DNA of 64,000 nucleotides, from contig JAEXRD010000149.1 of the NCBI GenBank assembly GCA_023438245.1, positions 13,358-77,357 of the forward strand, written 5' to 3'. Positions 17,558 through 25,810 of the stretch are shown one piece after another. The stretch's first letter is position 1; the number at the start of each line of letters is the position of its first letter. The DNA comes from Pseudomonadota bacterium (lineage in GTDB: Bacteria; Desulfobacterota; Desulfovibrionia; Desulfovibrionales; Desulfovibrionaceae). The notes under the pieces are model-generated. The model saw only the letters and a list, made by a program, of their open reading frames with translations. It made no database searches and was not told the DNA's origin. Position numbers and translations under genes: made by a program.

Positions 17558-18388
17558 GTGGGCGAGATTTCCGTCTCCTTCGGCAAGGGCGTGGGCCAGA
17601 CCGCGGGCCAGCGGTTCTACCTGTTCACCGGCCCGCTTGCGGGTTCTCACGTCGAGGCCACGTCCGGCAGCCTGCCCTGCGCCTGGACGGCAGACGCCCC
17701 GGCGAATTTGCGCGTGGGGGCGGTGCTGGGCGCCGAGCGCGAGGAATACCGCGTGCTGGGCCGCTCCTGGGTGCCCACAGCGATAGGCGGGGAGCTCCGG
17801 CCCGACTCCTTGTGCTGGCTCATGGAGACGCTCATTCCCGCGCCCTCGGCCATGCCTGCCGAGAGGTCGCTCACGCTTGCGCGCTCCGGCTTCGCCCTGG
17901 CCTGGATCACGCTGTCGGACAAGGGCTCGCGCGGGGAGCGGGCGGACGCCTCCGGCCCCCTGGTGGAGGAGCTGGTGCGCGCGGCCATGCCGGTGAACCT
18001 GGCGCGCGGGTTCCTCATGCCCGACGACGAGCGCGGCATCCGGGCGCTCTTAACCCACCTGGCCCTGGACTGCGGCTTCGACCTCATCGCCACCACCGGC
18101 GGCACGGGCGTGGCCCCGCGCGATGTAACCCCGGAGGCCACAAGCGCCGTCATAGAGAAGCGCATGCCCGGCTTCGAGCGCGCCATGACCGTCACCAGCC
18201 TGGCCAAGACCCCGCACGGGGCGGTGAGCCGCGCGGTGTGCGGAACCCTGGGCGGCGCGCTGATTTTGAACCTGCCGGGCAGCCCCAAGGCCGTGCGCGA
18301 GTGCCTGGGCGCGGTGCTGCCCGCCATCGCCCACACCATCGAGAAGCTGCAGGGCGACCCCAGCGACTGCGCCGCGCCCGGGAAATGA
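17558..18388 (+). CDS. MogA/MoaB-like molybdopterin adenylyltransferase with unusual N-terminal extension
   Basis: A 276-residue protein from a GTG start with AGGAG 8 bases upstream. The MoCF_biosynth domain occupies residues ~110-270: LAWITLSDKGSRGERADASG at its start, then the substrate-binding TTGGTGVAPRDVTPEAT and the NLPGSPKAVRE segment. This domain adenylates molybdopterin before molybdate insertion. The first ~105 residues are not part of the usual MogA (about 160-195 residues) and I cannot name them. A MoaE-like gene lies about 4 kb further right. Confidence 0.85.
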   Translation: MGEISVSFGKGVGQTAGQRFYLFTGPLAGSHVEATSGSLPCAWTADAPANLRVGAVLGAEREEYRVLGRSWVPTAIGGELRPDSLCWLMETLIPAPSAMPAERSLTLARSGFALAWITLSDKGSRGERADASGPLVEELVRAAMPVNLARGFLMPDDERGIRALLTHLALDCGFDLIATTGGTGVAPRDVTPEATSAVIEKRMPGFERAMTVTSLAKTPHGAVSRAVCGTLGGALILNLPGSPKAVRECLGAVLPAIAHTIEKLQGDPSDCAAPGK

Positions 18389-18508
18389 GGGCTGGAAGTC
18401 CTTGCGGGTTCCTGGCCCTTGGAGTATAAACACTTGTTTGAAAGTGGCCGATAAGGCCCGCAAGAGAAGAGCACGGCCCTGATTTTCATCCAGAAAGGGA
18501 CACAAGAT

Positions 18509-19915
18509 ATGCGCAGACCTCCCCGTCATCTCGCCCTGGCGCTCGCACTCGGCCTTGCCTTGGCCGCCCCGGCTTACGCCCAGGACGCCAAGGCCCCCGA
18601 AGCCGCCAAGGTGGAAGCCCCCAAGGCCGAACCGGCCCAGAACGGCGCGGCCCAGCTGCCCGTGCCGTCCAACCTGAACCTGCAGCAGAGCGTGGAGCGC
18701 GGCCTGCAGGCCAACCCCACCATCGTCTCCGCCCGCGCCCAGCTGCTGGGCTCTGAGTACTCCAAGAACTCCGCCCTGGCGGACTTCTTCCCCACGGCCA
18801 CGGCCACCTACGGCGTGACCCACTACGACCGCCAGCCCCAGAGCGCGGGCGTCAAGACCGCCGACCAGGACCAGTGGGCGGGCCAGCTGAACCTGCACCA
18901 GCCGGTGTTCACGGGCTTCAAGCTCCTGTCCACCTTCCAGAAGGCCAAGCTCACCAAGGAGCAGAACGAGGCCAAGCTGTACCAGGCGGAGCTCTCGCTC
19001 ATCAGCGCCATCCAGACCAACTACCTCTCGCACCTCAAGGCCAAGATGGATGTGAAGAGCGCCGAGGACTCCGTGGAGCGCCTGAAGAGCCAGCTCAAGG
19101 TCACCCAGGCCTTCTTCGACGTGGGCCTGAAGCCCAAGCTCGACGTGCTCCAGGCCGAGGTGGACCTGGCCACGGCGGAGCAGACCCTGCTGACCGCGCG
19201 CAACAGCCTGGACACCACGCGGGCCAAGCTCAACTCGCTGCTGGACCTGCCCCTTGAGGCCCCGGTGGAGTACGTGGGCGAGCTGGCCTACGCGCCCTTC
19301 GGCCTGGACCTGGCCGAGTGCCTGAAGCGCGCCTACGGCGCCCGGCCCGACGTGAAGATCGGCATGAAGAGCGTGGAGATCGCCGAGAAGGACGCCAGCA
19401 TCACCGCCAGCGGCTTCTATCCGCAGGTGGCGGGCGACTTCAACTACTACAAGAAGGGCGACGACGCCACGCTGAGCAACAGCAAGTACCTGTCCAACTC
19501 GGCCAAGGACGCCTGGACCGTGGGCGCCTCCGCCAGCTACACCTTCTTCCAGTGGGGCAGCACCTACAACCAGTACAAGGCCGCGGGCGAGAACGTCTCG
19601 CGCATGCGCGCCGACCTGGAGAACACCAAGCTCGGCGCGGGCTTCGAGGTCAAGCAGTACCTGCTCAGCCAGCGCGCCGCCGCCGACCGCATCGGCGTGG
19701 CCCGCAAGAGCGTGGAGGCCGCCCGCGAGTCCTACCGCATGGCCCTGGCCCGCTACCAGGCCCAGGTGGGCACCAACACCGACGTGCTGGACGCCCAGGC
19801 CAAGGTCAGCAACTCCGAGGCCCAGCTCTCCCAGGCGCTGTCCGACTACCAGACCGCCCTGTCCAGCCTGTACGTGGCCATGGGCGAGAAGAACCCGGCC
19901 CTGGACATCCGGTAG
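18509..19915 (+). CDS. TolC-family outer-membrane efflux/secretion protein
   Basis: A 468-residue protein with a signal peptide ending at AYAQ (residue ~25) and two OEP repeats (about 60-240 and 265-455) of long helices with beta turns. A Lys/Ala/Pro-rich stretch lies at residues 26-55 between signal and domain. It would form a trimeric channel through the outer membrane for a type I secretion or efflux system, but no membrane-fusion protein or inner-membrane pump is adjacent. The start has AAAGGGA upstream. A small TGA-containing gene follows after nine bases. Confidence 0.9.
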   Translation: MRRPPRHLALALALGLALAAPAYAQDAKAPEAAKVEAPKAEPAQNGAAQLPVPSNLNLQQSVERGLQANPTIVSARAQLLGSEYSKNSALADFFPTATATYGVTHYDRQPQSAGVKTADQDQWAGQLNLHQPVFTGFKLLSTFQKAKLTKEQNEAKLYQAELSLISAIQTNYLSHLKAKMDVKSAEDSVERLKSQLKVTQAFFDVGLKPKLDVLQAEVDLATAEQTLLTARNSLDTTRAKLNSLLDLPLEAPVEYVGELAYAPFGLDLAECLKRAYGARPDVKIGMKSVEIAEKDASITASGFYPQVAGDFNYYKKGDDATLSNSKYLSNSAKDAWTVGASASYTFFQWGSTYNQYKAAGENVSRMRADLENTKLGAGFEVKQYLLSQRAAADRIGVARKSVEAARESYRMALARYQAQVGTNTDVLDAQAKVSNSEAQLSQALSDYQTALSSLYVAMGEKNPALDIR

Positions 19916-19924
19916 GCGGGGCGC

Positions 19925-20146
19925 ATGGGTTTCTTGTCCTCGCACCGCAGACGGCCGGAGCCGCAGCTCCTGGAGGGGGTCAAGTGCCCCTCCTGCGGGG
20001 GCGGGCTGTACGTCCACCGGGCCTGACGAAGCGTGAGCCTGCGCTGCAAGTCTTGCGGCCTGACACACCCGGTGGGAGCCTTCAAAAGCCAGATCGACGA
20101 AGCGCTGGAAGAGGAGTTCGCCTTTGTGCCCATGGATCGCCTGTGA
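19925..20146 (+). CDS. Candidate selenoprotein: small dual-CxxC zinc-ribbon-like protein with in-frame TGA
   Basis: Reading from ATG 19925 gives 33 codons, a TGA at 20024-20026, then 39 more codons in the same frame to a TGA stop at 20144-20146. The protein would be 73 residues, with CPSC at 21-24, selenocysteine at 34 and CKSC at 41-44, then an acidic helix and the end FVPMDRL. Both halves are needed for the paired CxxC ribbon, and there is no frame shift between them, which fits Sec recoding better than decay. A SECIS-like hairpin lies 16 bases after the TGA. From memory, deltaproteobacteria have a family of dual-CxxC small (seleno)proteins with Cys or Sec at such a site; not verified here. 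The alternative is a recent nonsense mutation. Confidence 0.7.
20043..20059 (+). promoter_or_regulatory. SECIS-like hairpin
   Basis: GCUGCA pairs with UGCGGC (six pairs, one G-U) around the 5-base loop AGUCU, starting 16 bases after the TGA. The GU in the loop resembles the SelB-contacting loop of E. coli fdhF (AGGUCU). Hand-folded; the lower stem is not obvious. Confidence 0.5.
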
Positions 20147-20198
20147 ACCCTCCGGGGAGTGCGCCAGGGCGGCGGGCCAAGGCCTTCGTCTGCTGAGA

Positions 20199-21125
20199 AT
20201 GTGTGCGGCGCGGTCCCTCGGGGCCGCGCTGTTCGTTTTTGCGGCCCTGCTGATCCTGCTGTCCGGGCCCGTTCCGGCCCACGCCCAGCAGGCCCAGACC
20301 GCCCCGGGCCAGACCGTCTGGGACCCGCTGGTGCAGCGCCTGCTGGCCGACGGCTTCGACCCCGCGCGCACCCAGGCCCTGTTCGCCAGGCCGGAGCTGC
20401 GCTTCGACCCCCAGGTCATGGCGCGCAAGATGAACGCCCTGCTGGAGATCAAGCTCTCGCCCGACAGGCCCAAGGCCGAGCCCCCGGAGCTGTACTGGAG
20501 CTACCTCAACCCGCTTCTGCTCATGCAGGCCAGGGATTTTCTGGATGAGCAGCGCGCAGCGCTGCGCGAGGCCAGGGTGCGCTACGGCGTGCCCGAGGAG
20601 GTGCTCACGGCGCTGCTTCTGGTGGAGACCAAGCTGGGCCGCAACCTGGGCGGCCGGGGGGCGCTGGCCACCCTGGCCAGCATGGCCCTGGCGGGCGACT
20701 TCGCGCTCATCTCGCCCTACATCGAGCAGGGCGGGCTTTCCGCCGAGCTGGCGCAGTGGCTCCGCTGGCGCACGGCCCAGAAGGCCGCCTGGGCCTACAA
20801 GGAGCTCAAGGCCCTGCTTTTGTACGCCAAAAGCGCCAATTTCGACCCGTTGACCATTCCCGGCTCGGTGTACGGGGCCATCGGCATCTGCCAGTTCATG
20901 CCCAGCAACGCCGTGCGCTTCGGCGTGGACCTGGACGGCGACGGCCGGGCCGACCTGTTCAACCCCGCCGAGGCCGTGCTCTCCACCGGGCGGTTCCTCA
21001 AGGCCAACGGCTGGCGCGAGGGCCTGACCGAGGAGCAGCAGAAGCGCGTGCTCTACCGCTACAACCAGTCGCACTCCTACGTGCGCACCATCCTGGCCGT
21101 GGCCGGGCGCCTGAAGGCCGAGTAG
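20199..21125 (+). CDS. Lytic murein transglycosylase (MltB family)
   Basis: A 308-residue exported enzyme that cleaves peptidoglycan with formation of 1,6-anhydro ends. From the ATG at 20199 the protein begins with a signal peptide (GAALFVFAALLILLSGPVPAHA). The SLT_2 domain contains LLVETKLGRNLGG with the catalytic Glu, the substrate segment GSVYGAIGICQFMPSNA, the DLDGDGRADLF loop and the RYNQSHSYV end. An in-frame earlier start at 20124 would bury the signal peptide. It may be in one transcript with the tolC-family gene and the TGA-containing gene. Confidence 0.92.
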   Translation: MCAARSLGAALFVFAALLILLSGPVPAHAQQAQTAPGQTVWDPLVQRLLADGFDPARTQALFARPELRFDPQVMARKMNALLEIKLSPDRPKAEPPELYWSYLNPLLLMQARDFLDEQRAALREARVRYGVPEEVLTALLLVETKLGRNLGGRGALATLASMALAGDFALISPYIEQGGLSAELAQWLRWRTAQKAAWAYKELKALLLYAKSANFDPLTIPGSVYGAIGICQFMPSNAVRFGVDLDGDGRADLFNPAEAVLSTGRFLKANGWREGLTEEQQKRVLYRYNQSHSYVRTILAVAGRLKAE

Positions 21126-21133
21126 CCGCTGCA

Positions 21134-21266
21134 CCCCGAAAGACGTCTTTTGCCCCCTGGACATCGTCACGAGCCGGTTCGGGGCCAGGGCTGTACCGCA
21201 AGAGTACTCTCCCCGGCCGCGAACCGGCTCGTTCCTCGCCAGCGAACAAAATCCGAACTTTTGGGA
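21134..21266. repeat. 133-base palindromic intergenic element, copy A
   Basis: An imperfect palindrome filling the gap between the convergent transglycosylase and glycosyltransferase genes. It aligns without gaps to copy B (43724-43856) with 30 mismatches by hand count. From outside in: CCCCGAAAG with CTTTTGGGA; GTCTTTTG with GAACAAAAT; CTGG with CCAG; ACGAGCCGGTTCG with CGAACCGGCTCGT (13 exact pairs); and a tip GTAC-CGCAAGA-GTAC. No T-run follows the hairpin, so it is not a standard Rho-independent terminator. No terminal target duplication was seen. Confidence 0.85.
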
Positions 21267-21315
21267 GCCGCGCCGGGTAGACCGCGCAGGGTAGGGTGGG
21301 CCTTGGGCGCAGGCC

Positions 21316-22422
21316 CTAGTCCAGAAAGCCTTCGTACAGCGTGAGCGTGCGCAGCAGGAAGTCGCGCCCGCCCAGCTGGGAGAGGGTCAGGTCCTGCGCG
21401 CGCAGAAGCTCCTTGCGGAATTCCGGCTCGTCCATGACCCGGGCCAGCATCTTCACCATGGCGTCCACGTCGCCGGGGGCGAACAGGGCCTCGGGCGGCA
21501 GCAGGTCGGGCATGACGCCCACGTCGGACGACACAAGCGGGCGCTCGGCGGCCATGATCTCCAGCGCCGCGCGGGCGATGGTCTCCGACCACAGCGAGGC
21601 CACGATGCCCACGTCCGCCGCCGAGAGGCAGGCTCCCACGTCCTCGCGCCTGCCGGTGATCCTGACGAAGCGCTCCAGCTTGAATTCCCTGATCCAGCCC
21701 TCCACCTCGTCCTGGCCCGTGGCGCTGCCGAAGCCCAGCAGCAGCAGCCGGGCCTTGCGGTAGCCCTGCTTGTGGATGAGCCGGGAGAGGGCCTCCAGGG
21801 TCTCGCGCTGGCCCTTGACCCTGTCGAAGCGGCCCACCAGGGCGATGACCGTCTCCTTGGGGCCGTAGCCCAACTCGGCGCGCACGCGCTCGCGGCCCGC
21901 GGGGTCGAAGCGGAAGCGCTCCTTGTCCACGCCGCCGTGGATGAGCCAGACCTTCTGCTCCGGGGTGCGCATGGCGGTGAGGAAATGCCGGGCCATGCGC
22001 GAATTGGTCACCACCACGGCGTCGGCCACGCGGGCGTGCAGCCAGCGGTTCAGGAAATCGGCGCGGGGCGGGCGCTGGTCGCCGCGGGTGCGCACCAGAT
22101 GGAATTTGAGTCCCAGGCCCTTCAGGATGCCCCAGAGGAAGAAGCCCTCGCCCCGGTGGCAGTTCACGATCTGCGGCTTCTCGCGCAGGATCAGCCGGGC
22201 CAGGCGGAAAAGCGCGGCGAGGAGCCTGAGCGGGTTGGCGGTGTTGAGGCCAGCCGGGCGGGCGTCCAGGCCCCAGTCCAGGGCCTTCTGGTGCGTGTCG
22301 GTGCCGCCCTGGGTCAGCACGATCACCGTGTGCCCGGCCTCCATGAGCAGGCGCGAGAGGTACAGCCCGTACCATGCGGTGGCGTTGAACCAGCGGACGT
22401 TGACGACCTGGAAGACGACCAT
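21316..22422 (-). CDS. GT4-type glycosyltransferase
   Basis: A 368-residue GT-B fold enzyme of glycosyltransferase family 4. The N-terminal half starts FQVVNVRWFNATAWYGLYLS; the C-terminal half has VALVGRFDRVKGQ, RITGRREDVGACLSAADVG and the donor-binding SLWSETIARAALEIMA with an ETI-AALE pattern in place of the common EGFG-xxxLE. It probably adds a sugar during lipopolysaccharide or glycan synthesis. It stands alone here; donor and acceptor are unknown. Confidence 0.87.
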   Translation of the reverse strand: MVVFQVVNVRWFNATAWYGLYLSRLLMEAGHTVIVLTQGGTDTHQKALDWGLDARPAGLNTANPLRLLAALFRLARLILREKPQIVNCHRGEGFFLWGILKGLGLKFHLVRTRGDQRPPRADFLNRWLHARVADAVVVTNSRMARHFLTAMRTPEQKVWLIHGGVDKERFRFDPAGRERVRAELGYGPKETVIALVGRFDRVKGQRETLEALSRLIHKQGYRKARLLLLGFGSATGQDEVEGWIREFKLERFVRITGRREDVGACLSAADVGIVASLWSETIARAALEIMAAERPLVSSDVGVMPDLLPPEALFAPGDVDAMVKMLARVMDEPEFRKELLRAQDLTLSQLGGRDFLLRTLTLYEGFLD

Positions 22423-22492
22423 GCGTTGGCCTCAGGCTTTGGCGGCGCGTGCGGAAAGCCCTGCCGCTTTTGCCGGCTGCGGGGCGGTGCGG

Positions 22493-22855
22493 CTAGGCAA
22501 AGACTTCCCGCTTGGTCACGGCTTCGTTCTTGATGCGGTCGAGCAGGTCGGACAGGGCGGATTTGACGTTCTCCCTGATGTCTCCGGCCACGATGATGTA
22601 CATGACGTCGTCGCCGGGCTTCAGGATTCCGCTCCGGCAGAACGCCGTGGCACGGAAAATGCCTGGGCGTTTCTGGAACTCCTCGCACAGCGCCTGGATC
22701 TTGGCGTTGTCCGGGGTGATCTCCACGGCGGTGACCCCGGCCTTGTTTTGCCTGGACCAACCGCGCACCACTCCGTTATGGATGAGCATCATGCCGACGT
22801 TGTCGGCGAAGCCGGGGGTATTCTTCACATCGGCGATGGCCTTGGCCAGATCCAT
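22493..22855 (-). CDS. MoaE-like protein (molybdopterin synthase large-subunit family)
   Basis: A 120-residue protein with NVGMMLIHNGVVRGWSR near residue 20 and VMYIIVAGDIRENVKSALSD near 85, which fit the MoaE fold (alpha/beta hammerhead with conserved His/Arg segment). In Mo cofactor synthesis MoaE transfers sulphur from MoaD to precursor Z. The usual C-terminal KKE active-site segment is replaced by VTKREV, and the protein is shorter than typical MoaE (about 150), so it may be a divergent member. Divergently transcribed from the 929-residue membrane protein. Confidence 0.65.
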   Translation of the reverse strand: MDLAKAIADVKNTPGFADNVGMMLIHNGVVRGWSRQNKAGVTAVEITPDNAKIQALCEEFQKRPGIFRATAFCRSGILKPGDDVMYIIVAGDIRENVKSALSDLLDRIKNEAVTKREVFA

Positions 22856-22888
22856 GGGTGTCCTCCGCGGGATTGATTGAGGGGTTCA

Positions 22889-25678
22889 ATGTACACGCTT
22901 TCCACCCTGTTGCAAAGACTGCCCTCGGTCTCCAACTCGAGGCTCATCAGCTCCGGCTACGGTTTGTGGCTGGTATGGAACGGCTCGTTCAACACCTCCA
23001 TCGCCCATACCCTGCACGAGCACGGCCTGATGCAGGTGGTGGAGGAGTCCGGCCAGAGCCTGTGGGTCTCCTTCAATTCCGAGGTGTTCCGCGCCCTGGC
23101 CAAGCTGCAGATGTGGTCGCGCCTGAGCGAGCTGCCGCTGTTCTGCCAGGTGCTGCCCGTCACCGTGCTGGTGGGCTACGATCTGTCCGTGGGCATGAGC
23201 GTCTCCGCCGACATGGTCCGCCAGCAGGTCTCCGCCCCGCAGGACCTGGAAATCTGGGTGCACTCCAAGTTCGGCGAGGGCGTGCGCTCGGTGCACGGGC
23301 TTTCGCTGGGGCCCTCGGCCAACCGGCAGGGGCTGGCGGGCTCCAACTGGTGCCCGCTCAATTCGGACCAGGGCCTGGACTACGGCTCCCCGGCCTCCTG
23401 GTACGGCGTGATGAAGCCGCTGGGCCGTCTGGGCGAGCGCGAGAGCATCGCCGGGTGGCGCGCCTATTTCTCCGAGGTCCAGGGCGTGTTCCAGCGCCTG
23501 GGGATCAAGTACCTCTCCGACGACGCCCAGGGCTTCGTCATCTTCCCGCTGGACAACTACCGCCAGATGCGCCTGTTCTGCATCGAGATCGCCTCCCTCA
23601 TCGCCGAGAGCAAGCGCGCCCAGAAGTCCTACTGGCCGTGCGTCATCGCCGTGAACGAGCAGCGCGGCATGAGCTTCTCCATGGACCTGCCCAGCCGCTT
23701 CGGGCTGGACTGGAACCGGCTGACCCCCGATTTTCTGCACATGCGCTACCGCGACGGCTTCGGCCTGTCCGACGTCTTCAAGGTCAACGAGATCAACTAC
23801 GGCGGCGAGCAGGAGACGCTGGACTCCTGGTGCAGCCTGACCCTGCGCGCGGGCGACGGCAGCGCCTCCAAGGAAGCCATCGAGATGCCCCTGCCGCGCC
23901 GCTGGCTGGCGGGAAACACCAGGGAATGCTTCTACTGCGGCCTGAAGAACCACACCGAGTCGGGCTGCCCCTCGCGCCATCTCGGGCCCTTCCGCGACAG
24001 CGCCTGGCAGGCCCTGTGCCTGGTGGGCATGGACGACATGATGAAGGGCTTCAAGGCCCTGGACGAGATCAGCGAGCCTGCGCGCTTCACCCAGGCCACC
24101 CAGACCCTGCTGGCGGCCAAGGACGGCGGCCTGGAGACGGTGCTGGTGCGCGCCCTGTTCGCCATCAACGCCGTGGGCCAGCCCGGGCTTCTGCCCATCG
24201 TGGGGCGCATCAAGAACCGCGAGTGGCCCGTGGAGCCCTCCCAACTGCTGCCCGACGAGGGCTTCCCCGTGGAGGAGCTCTACCGCGCCTACCTGGGCGG
24301 CGACCTGGAGCGCGCCAAGGAGGGGCTGCGGGAAGCCGCCGGGAACAAGGTCCACCGCACCTTCGAGGAGGCCTGCCTGGAGGGCTTCGTGTGCCTGGAC
24401 CAGGGCGACCTGCACATGGCCCACTTCTTCTGGCAGGAGGCCGCGCGCCTGGGCGGCACCAACATCCAGCAGTGCTACGTGCTGTACCTGCAGGCCCGCG
24501 TGCGCGAGGTGGAGGGCGAATTCCGCGATGCCGTGAACCTGTACCGCCAGGTGAAGAACGGCTCTCCGCGCTGGAACGAGCCGATCTACCGCGAGGCCGT
24601 GTGCATGGTGAAGATGGGCTTCTCCGGCCAGGCGCTGGAGCTGTTCTACGAGCTGGTGGGCAAGGAGAGCCACTTCTTCAACCGCATGCTCATCGACCCG
24701 GAGCTGGACCGCGGCAGGGTGCACGTGCTCTCCAGCCTGGGCGAGATGTGGGCGGCGGCGCGCGGCGGCGCGCAGGAGACCGGCAAGCGCGTGGCGGCGC
24801 TGCTGGAGGAGGTGCCCCAGTGGTTCGACGAGGACCACGCCTTCCGCAAGCCCGCCCTGGAGCACCTGGAGCGCATGAACGCCCTGGCCGAGACCGACAA
24901 TTTCGCCGCCTTCCGCGAGCTGGAGAAGGGCATGCTGGGGTTCGCCCCGAACATGCAGAAGCAGATCGACGAGGAGATCAAGCGCATCAAGGAGCGCGTG
25001 ACCCTCTACGCCGACCGCCTGCGCGACGTGCAGTACGAGGCGGGCTGGTTCCCCTTCCCCAAGCTGCTGCAGGACTTCAACGCCGACTTCAACTACTGCG
25101 TGCAGCGCATCAACTGGACCATGACCCAGAAGCTGCGCACGGCGGACAATTTCCGTCTGGCCCGGCGCAACCTGCCGGAGATCGAGGACCGCCTGAAGTC
25201 GCTCTCCAACCGGCTGACCAGCCTGCGCATCGTGCGCGACAGCACGCTTTTCGCGCTCATCGTGGGCAAGACCTTCCTGTGGCTGGAGATCGTGGGCCTG
25301 GCCCTGTGCATCCTGATCCTGCCGCTCCTGATCTTCTACTCGAACAAGATCGGGCACCACTGGCTGGTTGAGGGCATCCTGGACCAGAAGTGGGCCTTCC
25401 AGAAGGGCCTCATCTTCATGATCACGGTCTGCTCCCTGGGGCTGGCGGCGTTTCTGGGCGTGGCCTCCTTCGAGAAGCGGCGCACCAAGCTCTTCGAGGC
25501 CGACGCCGAGCGCCGGGCCGAGCGCAAGAAGGCCCTGGAGGCCAGGCGCGCCGCGGCCCGCGCGGCCAAGTCCGGAGCCAGGACCGCCAAGTCCGACGCC
25601 AAGCCCGCTGCCCCTGCGGGCAAGGCTCCGGCCAAGCCCCCCGCCAAGACAGCCGCCAAGCCCGGCGCAAAGAAATAG
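22889..25678 (+). CDS. Large membrane-anchored protein with CCHC zinc knuckle and TPR-like region
   Basis: A 929-residue protein; ATG 22889 has GAGGGG 5 bases upstream (preferred to an in-frame TTG at 22877). Residues 1-345 are a mixed domain I do not recognise. Residues 347-360 read CFYCGLKNHTESGC, an exact CX2CX4HX4C zinc knuckle. Residues ~370-640 are helical with TPR-like pairs (LEGFVCLDQGDLHMAHFFWQ). A helical stretch follows, then two membrane segments (~795-820 and 840-862) and a Lys/Ala/Pro-rich, strongly basic tail of about 60 residues. The tail would lie in the cytoplasm and could bind nucleic acid. Function unknown; no partner gene is evident. Confidence 0.85.
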   Translation: MYTLSTLLQRLPSVSNSRLISSGYGLWLVWNGSFNTSIAHTLHEHGLMQVVEESGQSLWVSFNSEVFRALAKLQMWSRLSELPLFCQVLPVTVLVGYDLSVGMSVSADMVRQQVSAPQDLEIWVHSKFGEGVRSVHGLSLGPSANRQGLAGSNWCPLNSDQGLDYGSPASWYGVMKPLGRLGERESIAGWRAYFSEVQGVFQRLGIKYLSDDAQGFVIFPLDNYRQMRLFCIEIASLIAESKRAQKSYWPCVIAVNEQRGMSFSMDLPSRFGLDWNRLTPDFLHMRYRDGFGLSDVFKVNEINYGGEQETLDSWCSLTLRAGDGSASKEAIEMPLPRRWLAGNTRECFYCGLKNHTESGCPSRHLGPFRDSAWQALCLVGMDDMMKGFKALDEISEPARFTQATQTLLAAKDGGLETVLVRALFAINAVGQPGLLPIVGRIKNREWPVEPSQLLPDEGFPVEELYRAYLGGDLERAKEGLREAAGNKVHRTFEEACLEGFVCLDQGDLHMAHFFWQEAARLGGTNIQQCYVLYLQARVREVEGEFRDAVNLYRQVKNGSPRWNEPIYREAVCMVKMGFSGQALELFYELVGKESHFFNRMLIDPELDRGRVHVLSSLGEMWAAARGGAQETGKRVAALLEEVPQWFDEDHAFRKPALEHLERMNALAETDNFAAFRELEKGMLGFAPNMQKQIDEEIKRIKERVTLYADRLRDVQYEAGWFPFPKLLQDFNADFNYCVQRINWTMTQKLRTADNFRLARRNLPEIEDRLKSLSNRLTSLRIVRDSTLFALIVGKTFLWLEIVGLALCILILPLLIFYSNKIGHHWLVEGILDQKWAFQKGLIFMITVCSLGLAAFLGVASFEKRRTKLFEADAERRAERKKALEARRAAARAAKSGARTAKSDAKPAAPAGKAPAKPPAKTAAKPGAKK

Positions 25679-25699
25679 CGCCGGGCCGGCGCCTCGCCC

Positions 25700-25741
25700 T
25701 TTCCCGCACTTGCAGGCTTTGGCTTGCAAAATGCCGGGAAA
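25700..25741. repeat. Inverted repeat between the large membrane-protein gene and the histidine-kinase gene
   Basis: TTTCCCG (25700-25706) pairs with CGGGAAA (25735-25741), and TTGCA (25710-25714) with TGCAA (25725-25729). No T-run follows. It may be a weak terminator or a regulatory site for the histidine-kinase gene. Confidence 0.4.
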
Positions 25742-25810
25742 AGATTAGGGTAAATCGATATCGGCTTGGAATCCCCCCTCCTGCCGGAACCGACATCCGC
25801 GAGGCGTTTC

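Noticed and set aside
19925..20026. A 33-residue peptide ending at the TGA
   Set aside because: The first half alone has only one CxxC, and the downstream frame continues with a matching second CxxC; a Sec reading explains both better.
21134..21266. Element as an ordinary Rho-independent terminator or as a MITE
   Set aside because: No T-run follows the hairpin, copy B is followed by its own terminator, and I saw no target-site duplication or transposase-like ends.
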